From NCBI GenBank assembly GCA_041485905.1, contig JBGPKK010000015.1, positions 1-49,611 of the forward strand: a stretch of 49,611 bases of DNA, read 5' to 3'. A program made the translations under genes and the position numbers. Numbering within the stretch: the first letter of the stretch is position 1; each line of letters opens with the position of its first letter. This document shows positions 1-8,657 of this stretch, one piece after another. The notes below the pieces were generated by a model. That model ran no database searches. It had not been told where the DNA came from and worked only from the letters and a program-made list of their open reading frames with translations. Origin of the DNA: JAHFUI01 sp041485905. Lineage in GTDB: Bacteria; Acidobacteriota; Vicinamibacteria; Vicinamibacterales; CAVVIG01.

Positions 1-29
1 TCAAGCCTCATCCCGATCTCGGTTTGGAC

Positions 30-562
30 CTAGAAGTTGCACCATTTCTGCATGTGGTCGCCGTACGTCGAGCTCGTCGTCGGGAGAATGTCGTTCGCTG
101 TCGGACCCAGAATCGGGGGCGTGTAATTGTTGCATATCGTGCCCTGGGGGAGAGGCGCCATGATGGCATCGGCTATGGCACAAGTCGGATGCTTAAGGCC
201 CACCGCATGACCGAGTTCGTGAGCCATGGTCCTGCGAAGATTGTTCGGCGGGCGAGTACGCCAATCCCTGTCAGCGGGCGCAGTGGGTAGCCGGAGCTGA
301 GTCGAAGTAGTGAACACGCCCTGACCATCTAGAACGTGGACTGAAAATCTGCACAGCCGCCCCCGTCGTAATCTTCAGTCAACTGGATACAAGCACCACC
401 CGACGCGGCACAGTCAGTGGCTGTTCTTTGAAAGCTCACTCCCGTTCCTGCCAGGGCATTATTCCAATCCGTTTTCGCGCTATCGAACGCGGTCGCGAGA
501 TCGTTCTGGTTCCACATGGCGTCGGGAATGTAGACGCCAATCGGCTGGGCGGGCACTCGCAT
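30..562 (-). pseudogene. Matrixin-like zinc metalloprotease remnant, frameshifted
   Basis: The downstream half reads HELGHAVGLKH, the HExxHxxGxxH zinc-binding motif of metzincins, which predicts an extracellular Zn-dependent endopeptidase. The upstream half (about 562 down to 329) encodes an N-terminal matrixin-like segment with many Asn, Gly and Cys residues and ends in a stop just after ADFQSTF. In the adjacent frame the sequence continues sensibly (SVHVLDGQGVFTTSTQLRLP) into the catalytic motif, so the two halves look like one gene with a single frameshift near 330-350. No signal peptide is visible: the N-terminus is lost at about 550-562, where the oppositely oriented fragment begins. It may be a pseudogene or an intact 3' part with a sequencing error. 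The motif is clear; the disruption is inferred. Confidence 0.7.
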
Positions 563-915
563 CGTCTCTTCCGGGCAGCGGCGGCATTCGTCTGCTCGAC
601 GTGGAGCGCAGCGCGCTCCTCTGGAACAAGCGCCTGGCGGGCGGCGGCACACTCTCCTTGCCGCTCTTCAGTCCCGGAGGGACGCGCATCAGCCTGCCGC
701 TGCCCGATCGCCGCAACCACGACGCGATCTGGATTCTCGACACGTCCACGGGCGAAGGGCGGGTTGCCGTCTGTTTCCAAATGCCGCGTCGCATTTTCTT
801 TCGCGCGAGCTGGGTCGACAACGGCGCCGCACTCGTCGTGAACGGGTATCAGACGCAGACGCACCTTCAGTTGTTCGATCGGTTCTGGACGCGGGATACA
901 ATCGATCGGAAGTGA
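547..915 (+). pseudogene. C-terminal fragment of a TolB/PD40-like beta-propeller protein
   Basis: The open frame encodes phrases such as LFSPGGTRISLPL and DAIWILDTSTGEG, typical of WD40-like PD40 propeller blades found in TolB-like proteins and in periplasmic parts of acidobacterial kinases or peptidases. No good start codon or N-terminal region precedes it. Upstream of about 547 the sequence belongs to the minus-strand metalloprotease remnant, so this is a 5'-truncated gene. Its TGA stop overlaps the GTG start of the following ABC-F gene (GTGA), which suggests the two genes were once translationally coupled. Function is unassigned beyond the fold guess. Confidence 0.5.
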
Positions 916-2549
916 TCTCGTTCTCCCGCATCAGCAAGCAGTACGGCCGCCAGCTCCTGTTCGTCGACGCGTCCTTCCAGCTCAATCCAGGGGAGAAAGT
1001 CGGCCTCGTCGGCCCCAACGGCTCCGGAAAGACGACGATGTTTCGCATGATCGTCGGCGAGGAGACGGCGGACGAGGGCGAGGTGTCGGTCCCGAAGAAG
1101 CTCACGATCGGCTACTTCCGGCAGGACGTCGAGGAGATGTCGGGCCGCTCCGTGCTGGACGAAGCGATCGCCGGCAGCGGGCGGCTTGGGTCGCTGCACC
1201 ACGAGCTCGAAGACCTGAATGTCGCGATGGCGGATCCCGCTCGCGCCGGCGAGATGGATCACATTCTCGCCACGTTCGGCGAAGTGCAGGAGGAGTACGA
1301 ACATCTCGGCGGCTACGCCCTCGAGAACCGGACGCGTGAGATCCTGCTCGGCCTCGGGTTCGACGACGACCGGATCGATGGTGATGTGGGGGCGCTGTCG
1401 GGCGGGTGGAAGATGCGCGTCGCCATGGCGCGGGTGCTCCTCGGCGAGCCCGACGTCCTGCTGATGGACGAGCCGACCAATCACCTCGACATCGAGTCGA
1501 TCATCTGGCTGGAAGCGTTCCTGAAGTCGCGGACCGGCGCGCTGCTGATGACCTCCCACGACCGCGAGTTCATGAACCGGGCCGTGACGAAGATCGCGGA
1601 GATCGACGGGGGCGAGATCATCAGCTATTCCGGGAATTACGATTTCTACGAGCGCGAGCGCGCCCTGCGCGAGGCGAACCGCGAAGCGGCCTACGCGCGG
1701 CAGCAGGCCATGCTCGCGAAGGAGCAGCGGTTCATCGACCGCTTCGCGGCGCACGCGGCCAAGGCGGCGCAGGTACAGAGCCGCGTGAAGGCGCTCGAGA
1801 AGATTGAGAAGATCGAGCTGCCGAAAAAGCGCCGCGTCGTGAAGTTCGATTTTCGTGCCCCGCCGCGGTCAGGCGATCAGGTCGCCACGCTCGAGTGCGT
1901 CACCAAGGCCTACGGCCGGCGCATCGTTCACGACTGTCTGAACCTGACGATCCGGCGAGGCGAGCGTTGGGCGGTGATGGGCAAGAACGGCGCGGGGAAG
2001 TCGACGCTGTTGAAGATGATCGCGGGCGCCGTTGCGCCCGATTCCGGTGCGATTCGGATGGGCGCGAGCCTGAAGTTGGGGTACTTCGCGCAGCAGGCGC
2101 TCGACCTGCTCGATCCCGACCTGACGATCGAAGAACAGTTGCGGAAGGATTTTCCGCAGGAGCCGATCGGCGTGCTCAAGAGCCTCGCCGGCGCGTTTCA
2201 GTTCTCGGGGGACGAGATCGACAAGAAGATTCGCGCGCTGTCAGGCGGGGAGAAGACCCGTCTGGTGCTCGCCCGGATGCTTCTCGATCCGCCGAACTTT
2301 CTCATCCTCGACGAACCGACCAACCACCTCGATCTCGCGACCAAGGAGATGCTTCTCGACGCGCTCGGTGACTTCGACGGCACGATGCTGTTCGTGTCGC
2401 ACGACCGCGCGTTTCTCCGCGGTCTGAGCAATCGGGTCCTCGAGCTGGGCGGCGAAACAGGCGCCGATGCCGAGCCGCACGCCTACCCCGGGTCGTACGT
2501 TGAGTACGTCGCGCGGACTGGGCACGAGGCGCCGGGGGTGCATCGGTAG
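912..2549 (+). CDS. ABC-F family ATPase (Uup/YbiT/EttA type)
   Basis: This 545-residue soluble protein has two ABC ATPase domains and no membrane segments, the hallmark of ABC-F proteins. These act on the ribosome, usually at the E site, to relieve stalling or give antibiotic resistance. Domain 1 has Walker A GPNGSGKT (residues 34-41), signature LSGGWKMR (about 162) and Walker B LLMDEPTNHLD. Domain 2 has GKNGAGKST (357-365), LSGGEKTR (about 443) and LILDEPTNHLD. The charged, Ala/Arg-rich linker at about 240-320 (KAAQVQSRVKALEKIEK) fits the P-site tRNA interaction motif. The start is GTG, overlapping the stop of the upstream fragment. The subfamily is uncertain; a housekeeping role is more likely than resistance because no resistance context is seen. 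Confidence 0.93.
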   Translation: MISFSRISKQYGRQLLFVDASFQLNPGEKVGLVGPNGSGKTTMFRMIVGEETADEGEVSVPKKLTIGYFRQDVEEMSGRSVLDEAIAGSGRLGSLHHELEDLNVAMADPARAGEMDHILATFGEVQEEYEHLGGYALENRTREILLGLGFDDDRIDGDVGALSGGWKMRVAMARVLLGEPDVLLMDEPTNHLDIESIIWLEAFLKSRTGALLMTSHDREFMNRAVTKIAEIDGGEIISYSGNYDFYERERALREANREAAYARQQAMLAKEQRFIDRFAAHAAKAAQVQSRVKALEKIEKIELPKKRRVVKFDFRAPPRSGDQVATLECVTKAYGRRIVHDCLNLTIRRGERWAVMGKNGAGKSTLLKMIAGAVAPDSGAIRMGASLKLGYFAQQALDLLDPDLTIEEQLRKDFPQEPIGVLKSLAGAFQFSGDEIDKKIRALSGGEKTRLVLARMLLDPPNFLILDEPTNHLDLATKEMLLDALGDFDGTMLFVSHDRAFLRGLSNRVLELGGETGADAEPHAYPGSYVEYVARTGHEAPGVHR

Positions 2550-2683
2550 GACTTGGTGATCGCGCCTCGACCCTCGGGCCGCCTGTCAGGACGCCGGATC
2601 CCGATGACTGAAAAAGACGCGCGGCGCAAAAAAGGATTAGGATAGCGCACAAGTTCCGAATCATTCACGAAAGGGAGGCCGAC

Positions 2684-3346
2684 ATGAAACGGATAGTGGT
2701 TCTGACGGGCGTGCTTTCGTTCTCGCTTCTGGGTTGGTCCGCCCGTGCGTCCATGGCGCCCGACGAGACCAAGACGGCGCGAGGTACAGTCACCGCGATG
2801 GCGGCGGACTCACTGACGGTCAAGGTGGGCGCCAGCGACATGAAATTCATGGTGGACAGCAAGACCGTCGTCCAGGCTCCTGGTGCGGGCAGGAGGACGC
2901 GCACGGCTCAGGCGGCCGGGGCGCCCGGCCCCAAACTCGCCGACGTCGTGAAGATGGGCGGCGCCGTGGTGGTGACGTACCTCGATACCAACGGCACTTC
3001 ACATGCGACGGTCATTCGGGCGGTCTCGACGGCCGGGCCCGGCCGCGGCTCGACGTCCGCTGCCAGGCCCGCGGCGCCGGCCGCGAAGACCGCGACCGGC
3101 ACGGTCAAATCGGTGACGGTCGATACGCTGGTCATCAGCGGCGGCGGCAAGGACTGGACGTTCGCGGTCAACGCGGCCACGACAGTGCAAGGGACCGGCG
3201 CTGGAACGGCGACCAGGGCGGCGGGCGGCCGAGTGGCCATTACGGGTCTCGTTGGGACCGGCGACACCGTTCGAGTCACCTACAACGAGGAAGGCGGGAA
3301 GATGCTGGCGTCGACGGTTCGCGTGACGGTGAAAGGGAAGCTGTAA
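2684..3346 (+). CDS. Secreted hypothetical protein with two similar beta-rich repeats
   Basis: A 220-residue protein with a Sec signal peptide (MKRIVVLTGVLSFSLLG, cleavage probably near ARA-SM). The mature part contains two related modules: one starts TARGTVTAMAADSLTVKV, the other TATGTVKSVTVDTLVISG. Each runs into an FxVxxxTxV strand and a later VVVTYLD or VRVTYNE strand. An Ala/Gly/Pro-rich linker separates them. This looks like the DUF5666-type repeat of secreted small beta-barrel proteins, but I cannot assign the family firmly. The start is supported by the ribosome binding site AAAGGGAGG seven bases upstream. It stands alone between the ABC-F gene and the convergent helicase gene. Confidence 0.8.
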   Translation: MKRIVVLTGVLSFSLLGWSARASMAPDETKTARGTVTAMAADSLTVKVGASDMKFMVDSKTVVQAPGAGRRTRTAQAAGAPGPKLADVVKMGGAVVVTYLDTNGTSHATVIRAVSTAGPGRGSTSAARPAAPAAKTATGTVKSVTVDTLVISGGGKDWTFAVNAATTVQGTGAGTATRAAGGRVAITGLVGTGDTVRVTYNEEGGKMLASTVRVTVKGKL

Positions 3347-3476
3347 TCGTCGTGCCTCTACACATCGGATCGCTGGGTGCGTCAGGTGGATCGACGTCCG
3401 CCTGACGCGCGGCTCACCCATCCGGCGACAAAGCGACCTTCGTCGTCAACCCACTGCGCAACGGGGAGCGCGGCGG

Positions 3477-6400
3477 CTACCAGCCCCCACCAGACCCGAG
3501 CGTCGCCCGGAACCCCATCGCTCCTGCCAGAAAGCCTGCCTCGACCAGGTAAGGGGCCAGGGGATGGGACGTAGGTACTTGGCCGTCGATCTCCTCGATC
3601 AACATGCCGCGCGGCCCGGCGTCGTTTCCGGGGTTTCCAGCGCGCCCAGCATTTCCACCCTCCCCGCCTCGCGCCCGTTCAATCAGCGCGCGGGCGATCG
3701 CGCGGCCGCTCCGCGACCGTTCGGGTTCGGCTTCAGCAAGAAACACGAGCAGCTGGCGGTCGCCTTTGGCCAGATACGCGGCAAGCGCGCCATTGACGAG
3801 CATCACCGTCGCCCCAACCGTGCGCGTGGGACCACGGCCGGCCTTCGCAGCGCTCGTCATCATGCGGGCTTGCCCCGCCGAAGGGGCGCCAGCAGCGACG
3901 TGGGCTTGCCGCGCCGAAGCGGCGGGAGCCGCGAAGGCGGGCCATTTCAGCGTGGCGCCGTACGGGTTGGCGGGATCGGTCGCCGACAAGACCGCGATTT
4001 CCGTCTCCTCGTGACGATCGCGCAGGGCGCGCAGCAGGTCGAGCGCGCCCGGCAGCGCGAACTGGGTTGCGCCGAGGCCGGCGACGAAATAGCCACGCCG
4101 CAGTCGGCCGCTCTCTTCCATCGCTTTGAGGACGGGATAGACGCTCGAGAACCCGCCCGGGATCGATTCCATCGTCAGCGCCTCGCGTGTGAGGACGCCG
4201 TGACGCGCGAGCAGTTGTTGGGTGACGGCGGCCATCCATCTGGTTGCGCCAGTCTGGGTGCCGCGCGCCCCCCGCAAGTGTGAAATCTCAGGTCCCAAGT
4301 GTGTCGGATTCAGACTTGACACCTCAGATTTGAGACTTCCTCGAAATACCAGCGTCCATCGTCCTTCCGCGGAGGGCGGCGCCAGCCGCCGCGACCGAAA
4401 CGGCGACGCGTGTGGACGTTTGTGTCGGCGGCGGACTCGTGCGCGGCTGAAGGCGCGAAGGGCATGAAAGGTGTCGTTGGTGACGAGACCTTTCCACACG
4501 AGATTCCACAGCGCGTCGACTGTTTCGCCCGGGTAACCGTCGCCGGCGGCGGCGTGCAGCGGGCCGAAGAACGACGCGCCGTTGATCTGGAGGTACTCGA
4601 GGATCACGGCCTCGCGGTCCCGAGCCTCCGATGTAGGGCGGACCTTATCAGGTCCGCCTTCTCGATTAGGCAACAGCCGGTTCAGGTGATCGGCCAGATA
4701 GAGCGCGATCCGCCCGTCCCGCTCGCCGAGCGGCTCGACGCCGACCCACACGACTTCACCCGCTGCTGCCACCGCATCGAGATCGGCGGAGTCGTACCCC
4801 TCGATCCGCGCCGGCAGGACCTCGGTCTCGAGAATCGACGCCGGAAGCGGCGCGCCCTGCAGTTGCTCGATGGCATCGAGGAGCGCGTCGGCGCCGTGCC
4901 GCCGCTTGACGATCCCCTGCCACGCCGTCGTGAGCCGGCCGAGCACCGCCTGATCCACCGGTTCGATCTCGTGGCGCAGCTTCGCCAGCGAGCGGCGCCG
5001 AAGCATGCGCAAGACGCCGGCGTCGGTCCATTCGCGGCCCGTGCCGCCAGGCCTGAACTCGCCATCGAGGAGACGTCCGTCTGCGGTGAGCCGCATGAGC
5101 ATCGCCTCCACGGCCGCGTCCGCCAGCCCGTAGCGCGACGCGACATCGAACGGCGTGAACGGCGCATGGGTTCGCGCGTACCGGAGCACGAGGTTCCTCA
5201 GCGGATCCTCCGCCGGCTGGAGCAGCGATTCAGGAATCCCCACCGGCAGCGGTACGCCAAGCGCATCCCGGTACCGAGCGGCGTCCTCCACTGCGATGTA
5301 GCGCGGCTGGCCCGCAATGCGGACCGGCAGGATGCGCCGCGCATCGACCAGTGATTGCAGGCCCTCGGCGCCCGCGATGTTGAAGACACGCGCGAGCACC
5401 TCGTCCTCGGACAGATCGCCGATGGACAGCAGCATGTCGTGAACCGCGTCGGCACTCTTCACGCGGTATCTCGGATCGAGCCGCTGGAGCTGCTGTTCGA
5501 TGGCTTCAATCGACTCGGCGTCGAGCAGCTCGCGAAGCTCCGCGTCGCCGAGCAGATCGCGAAGCTGGCTCTGATCGACGGCCAGCGCCTGAGCCCGACG
5601 CTCGGCCAGCGGCGCATCGCCGTCGTACAGAAAGCTGGCGACGTAGCTGAAGAGAAGAGACGCCGCAAACGGCGACGGGATCTCGGAATCGACGAGGGCG
5701 ACGCGTACGGTCCGGCTCCGCACGTCGGCCAGCGTGCCGACGAGCGCCGGCATATCGAAGAAATCCCGCAGGCATTCGCGGTACGTTTCGAGGAGCACCG
5801 GAAATGACCCGTAGCGCGACGCGACCGCCAGCAGGTCGGCGGCGCGTTTACGCTGCTGCCACAGCGGCGCGCGCATGCCGGGCCGCCGCTTCGGGAGCAG
5901 CAGCGAGCGCGCGGCGTTCTCGCGGAATTTCGCGGCGAAGAGCGCCGTCGCTCCCAGCTGCCGGACGACGAGCGCCTGCACTTCGTCCGGATCGGGCAGC
6001 AGCAGCCGGGTATCGGGCGGCTCGTCCACATCCGGAAATCTCACCACGAACCCGTCGTCTCCCCAGAGCGTCTCGACGTCGACGCCGGTCTCTTCGCGGA
6101 TCTTCGCGGCCGCCGCCATCGCCCACGGCGCGTGAATGCGGCCGCCGCGAGGCGAGAGCACACAGACCCGCCAGTCGCCCAGCTCGTCGCGTACGCGCTC
6201 GATGACGACCGTTCTGGCGTCCGGCACCGCGTGGGCGGCGGCCATCTGATCGCGGAGATACTGCAGAAGGTTCTCCGCCGCTCGGGCGTCGAGGTCGTGC
6301 TCGCGCGTGAGTCGATTGATGGCCGCGCCCGGGGGCATTCGCAGCAGGTCGTGCATCAGACGTCCGATCGCCAGCCCGAGCTCGAGCGGACGTCCGGCGC

Positions 6401-8306
6401 GGTCGCCCTTCCAGAACGGCATCTTTCCCGGCTGGCCGGGCGCCGGGGACACGAGCACGCGGTCGTGCGTGATCGCTTCGATGCGCCACGACGAGGCGCC
6501 GAGCACGAATGTCTCGCCGACCCGGCTTTCGAAGACCATCTCCTCGTCGAGCTCGCCGACGCGCGCGCTGCCGGGACCGCCGCCGACGAGAAAGACGCCG
6601 TACAGCCCGCGGTCGGGAATCGTTCCGCCGTTGGCGATGGCCACGCGCCTGGCGCCCTCGCGCGCCGCCACGGTGCCCGCGATCCGGTTCCACGTGATGC
6701 GCGGCCTCAGCTCGGCGAACTCGTCGGACGGGTAGCGGCCCGACAGCATGTCGAGGACGCCTTCGAACACCGTACGGCTGAGTTCCGCGAACGGCGCCGC
6801 CGACCGGATGGTCGCAAACAGGTGGTCGATGTCCCATTGGTCCATTGCGGTCATCGCCACCACCTGCTGCGCGACGATATCAAGCGGATTGCGCGGGTAG
6901 CGGCTCGCCTCGACGGCCCCGTCGTGCATCGCTTTGGCGACCGCCGCGCACGCGACGAGGTCGCCCCGAAACTTCGGAAAGATGACCCCTTTGCTCGACC
7001 GATTCGCCTGATGACCGCCACGGCCGATGCGCTGCAGTCCGCTCGCCACCGATGGCGGCGCTTCGATCTGAATCACCAGATCAATCGCGCCCATGTCGAT
7101 GCCGAGCTCGAGCGAGGAGGTGGCGACCAGCGCGCGCAGCGCACCCGCTTTCAGCAGGTCCTCGACCTCCACGCGCTGCAGCCGGGCAATCGATCCGTGG
7201 TGCGAGCGGACGAGCGTCTCGCCGGCCAGTTCGTTGAGCGCGCCGGCCAGCCGTTCGGCGAGCCGGCGGCTGTTCACGAAAATCAGCGTCGAGCGGTGCG
7301 CATGGATCAGCTCGAGCAACCGCGGATGGATTGCCGACCAGATGGACGGACGCTGGTCGCCGACCGACGCCGGACCGCTGGGGATGTCGTCCGCGGTCGT
7401 CAGCTTCGCCATGTCGTCGACGGGGACTTCGATCGTCAGCTCGAGCGCTTTTTTCGCACCGGCGTCGACGATGGTCACCGGACGATACCGGACGCTCGCT
7501 CGGTGGGCGGAGAACTCATTCTGGATGTTGTGCGAAGCCCGGTCGTCGTCAGTCGACGTCTTTCGCTTCTTGACTGACGACCGACGACCCTTGACTGTCG
7601 ACTGCCGACTGACGACTGTCGACTCGGCCACGCCCCCGAGGAATCTGGCGACCTCATCGAGAGGCCGTTGCGTGGCCGACAGACCAATCCGCTGCAGCGG
7701 GCGATCGCACAGAACGGCGAGGCGCTCGATCGAGAGCGCCAGATGCGCGCCGCGCTTGGTCGGTACGAGCGCGTGAATCTCGTCGACGATCACCGTATCG
7801 ATGGATCGGAGGACCTCTCGCGCGTTCGACGTCAACAGCAGATACAACGACTCGGGCGTGGTGATCAGGATGTCGGCCGGCTCGCGCTGGAAACGCGCGC
7901 GCTCGGCGGCGGGCGTGTCTCCCGTGCGGACGGCGATCGCCGGCGTCACGAAGGTCTCGCTGCGGGCGGCGGCGATCTGCGAGATGCCGGTCAGGGGAGC
8001 GCGGAGGTTGCGTTGGACGTCAACCGCCAGGGCTTTGAGGGGCGACACATACAGCACGCGGCACCGACGCGCCTGGGGGGGTGGCTCGGTGAACATGAGG
8101 CGATCGAGACACCACAAAAACGCCGACAGCGTTTTTCCGCTTCCGGTAGGGGCCAGGATCAGCGTCGACTCGCCACGCGTGATCGCCGGCCAGCCCAGCG
8201 CCTGCGGTCGAGTGGGCGCGTCGAATGCCGCCGTAAACCACGCGCGGACCGCCGGATGAAACGGCGCGAGCGCGTCGGAATCCGATAGAGTGGTCATTCG
8301 CGCCAT
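3477..8306 (-). CDS. lhr: Lhr-type large ATP-dependent helicase
   Basis: A 1609-residue superfamily 2 helicase of the Lhr family, ATP-dependent 3'-5' helicases linked to DNA repair. Visible motifs are APTGSGKT (motif I, residues 52-59), VIVDEIHAL (motif II), LSATQRP (motif III), LVATSSLELGIDMG (IVa/V region) and QRIGRGGHQ (motif VI). A long C-terminal region with winged-helix and beta-barrel segments follows, as in full-length Lhr of about 1,500 residues. I chose the start at MARMTT. The frame is open further upstream, but that stretch lies antisense to the next gene. The protein is swollen by several low-complexity inserts encoded by repeats: near 7541-7624 (Ser/Thr/Lys-rich), 4637-4658, 4276-4338 and 3872-3923 (Ala-rich). 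None breaks the frame. Confidence 0.93.
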   Translation of the reverse strand: MARMTTLSDSDALAPFHPAVRAWFTAAFDAPTRPQALGWPAITRGESTLILAPTGSGKTLSAFLWCLDRLMFTEPPPQARRCRVLYVSPLKALAVDVQRNLRAPLTGISQIAAARSETFVTPAIAVRTGDTPAAERARFQREPADILITTPESLYLLLTSNAREVLRSIDTVIVDEIHALVPTKRGAHLALSIERLAVLCDRPLQRIGLSATQRPLDEVARFLGGVAESTVVSRQSTVKGRRSSVKKRKTSTDDDRASHNIQNEFSAHRASVRYRPVTIVDAGAKKALELTIEVPVDDMAKLTTADDIPSGPASVGDQRPSIWSAIHPRLLELIHAHRSTLIFVNSRRLAERLAGALNELAGETLVRSHHGSIARLQRVEVEDLLKAGALRALVATSSLELGIDMGAIDLVIQIEAPPSVASGLQRIGRGGHQANRSSKGVIFPKFRGDLVACAAVAKAMHDGAVEASRYPRNPLDIVAQQVVAMTAMDQWDIDHLFATIRSAAPFAELSRTVFEGVLDMLSGRYPSDEFAELRPRITWNRIAGTVAAREGARRVAIANGGTIPDRGLYGVFLVGGGPGSARVGELDEEMVFESRVGETFVLGASSWRIEAITHDRVLVSPAPGQPGKMPFWKGDRAGRPLELGLAIGRLMHDLLRMPPGAAINRLTREHDLDARAAENLLQYLRDQMAAAHAVPDARTVVIERVRDELGDWRVCVLSPRGGRIHAPWAMAAAAKIREETGVDVETLWGDDGFVVRFPDVDEPPDTRLLLPDPDEVQALVVRQLGATALFAAKFRENAARSLLLPKRRPGMRAPLWQQRKRAADLLAVASRYGSFPVLLETYRECLRDFFDMPALVGTLADVRSRTVRVALVDSEIPSPFAASLLFSYVASFLYDGDAPLAERRAQALAVDQSQLRDLLGDAELRELLDAESIEAIEQQLQRLDPRYRVKSADAVHDMLLSIGDLSEDEVLARVFNIAGAEGLQSLVDARRILPVRIAGQPRYIAVEDAARYRDALGVPLPVGIPESLLQPAEDPLRNLVLRYARTHAPFTPFDVASRYGLADAAVEAMLMRLTADGRLLDGEFRPGGTGREWTDAGVLRMLRRRSLAKLRHEIEPVDQAVLGRLTTAWQGIVKRRHGADALLDAIEQLQGAPLPASILETEVLPARIEGYDSADLDAVAAAGEVVWVGVEPLGERDGRIALYLADHLNRLLPNREGGPDKVRPTSEARDREAVILEYLQINGASFFGPLHAAAGDGYPGETVDALWNLVWKGLVTNDTFHALRAFSRARVRRRHKRPHASPFRSRRLAPPSAEGRWTLVFRGSLKSEVSSLNPTHLGPEISHLRGARGTQTGATRWMAAVTQQLLARHGVLTREALTMESIPGGFSSVYPVLKAMEESGRLRRGYFVAGLGATQFALPGALDLLRALRDRHEETEIAVLSATDPANPYGATLKWPAFAAPAASARQAHVAAGAPSAGQARMMTSAAKAGRGPTRTVGATVMLVNGALAAYLAKGDRQLLVFLAEAEPERSRSGRAIARALIERARGGEGGNAGRAGNPGNDAGPRGMLIEEIDGQVPTSHPLAPYLVEAGFLAGAMGFRATLGSGGGW
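3872..3923. repeat. Type I hairpin, two tandem copies inside lhr
   Basis: Two hairpins 36 bp apart: GCCCC-GCCGAA-GGGGC at 3872-3887 and GCCGC-GCCGAA-GCGGC at 3908-3923. Both have the same six-base loop and both are preceded by GGGCTT. The 36-bp spacing is a multiple of three, so the helicase frame survives and gains an Ala/Gln/Gly-rich stretch. The stem bases differ between copies but stay complementary, which indicates compensatory change. Confidence 0.85.
4276..4338. repeat. Type II inverted repeat inside lhr
   Basis: Two 28-nt arms (4276-4303 and 4311-4338) match as an inverted repeat at about 22 of 28 positions, separated by 7 nt. Each arm is built from quasi-repeats around AAGT and AAATCT. 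It is translated within the helicase as a Ser/Leu-rich insert (SLKSEVSSLNPTHLGPE). Confidence 0.8.
4637..4658. repeat. Type I hairpin inside lhr (GGCGGACC family)
   Basis: Perfect arms GGCGGACC and GGTCCGCC surround a TTATCA loop, preceded by TGTA. It is translated in the helicase as GGPDKVRP and keeps the frame. Confidence 0.85.
7541..7624. repeat. Type II GTCGACTG-like repeat cluster inside lhr
   Basis: An 84-nt run of variants of GTCGACTG and GACTGACGAC in both orientations. It forms an imperfect inverted repeat between GGTCGTCGTCAGTC at 7541 and the GACTGACGACCGACG region at 7572. In the helicase it encodes a Ser/Thr/Arg/Lys-rich insert (VVSRQSTVKGRRSSVKKRK) shortly after motif III (LSATQRP), before the conserved sequence resumes. 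Confidence 0.85.
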
Positions 8307-8350
8307 CTTATAATGATGAAGTCTGCCGGGACCGGACGGCACAGCGGCAC

Positions 8351-8371
8351 CGCAGGACGTATAGTCCTGCG
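8351..8371. repeat. Type I hairpin (GCAGGAC family) in a 5' leader
   Basis: Arms CGCAGGAC and GTCCTGCG flank the loop GTATA, 16 nt before the start of the 89-residue gene and just upstream of its ribosome binding site. The same arms occur inside addB at 43409-43428. Confidence 0.85.
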
Positions 8372-8387
8372 CCAGCAAAGGAGACGC

Positions 8388-8657
8388 ATGGGAGACGCAG
8401 GCGAGGGACTGATCGACGCCGAAGCGCGGATTCAGGAGCGCATGGAAGACCTGGCGCACGAGCGCGCACAGAAACACGTACGCACGGTCCGCGATCCGGA
8501 GCGGCTGCGCGTGTTGGAGACGCTGCGGCTCGCGCGCACCGAGCTCGAGCGGCAGTTCAATGCCACGGCGCACGAGCGCCGGCGCGCGCAGCTTCAGCAG
8601 GCCATGGACGAGATCTCGCGGCGCATGGAGAAAGCGAGCGCGGCGATCAATTCGTGA
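8388..8657 (+). CDS. Small charged helical protein of unknown function
   Basis: An 89-residue hydrophilic protein rich in Glu, Arg and Ala (EARIQERMEDLAHERAQ, ELERQFNATAHERRRAQ), predicted to be mostly alpha-helical or coiled coil, with no signal or membrane segment. I do not recognise a family. ATG at 8388 is chosen because AAAGGAGA sits just upstream. The stop overlaps the GTG start of the SagB-type gene (GTGA), so the two are probably translated together. It is divergent from the helicase gene. Confidence 0.75.
   Translation: MGDAGEGLIDAEARIQERMEDLAHERAQKHVRTVRDPERLRVLETLRLARTELERQFNATAHERRRAQLQQAMDEISRRMEKASAAINS

Noticed and set aside
867..1754. Minus-strand 295-codon frame opposite the ABC-F gene
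   Set aside because: The opposite strand is a clear ABC-F ATPase; this frame is a codon-bias shadow.
6132..7577. Plus-strand frame opposite lhr
   Set aside because: It is antisense to the conserved helicase core and has no recognisable domain.
8307..8573. Upstream extension of the Lhr reading frame by 89 codons
   Set aside because: It is antisense to the small plus-strand gene with a good ribosome binding site and shows no helicase similarity. The conserved N-terminus begins at about 8306.
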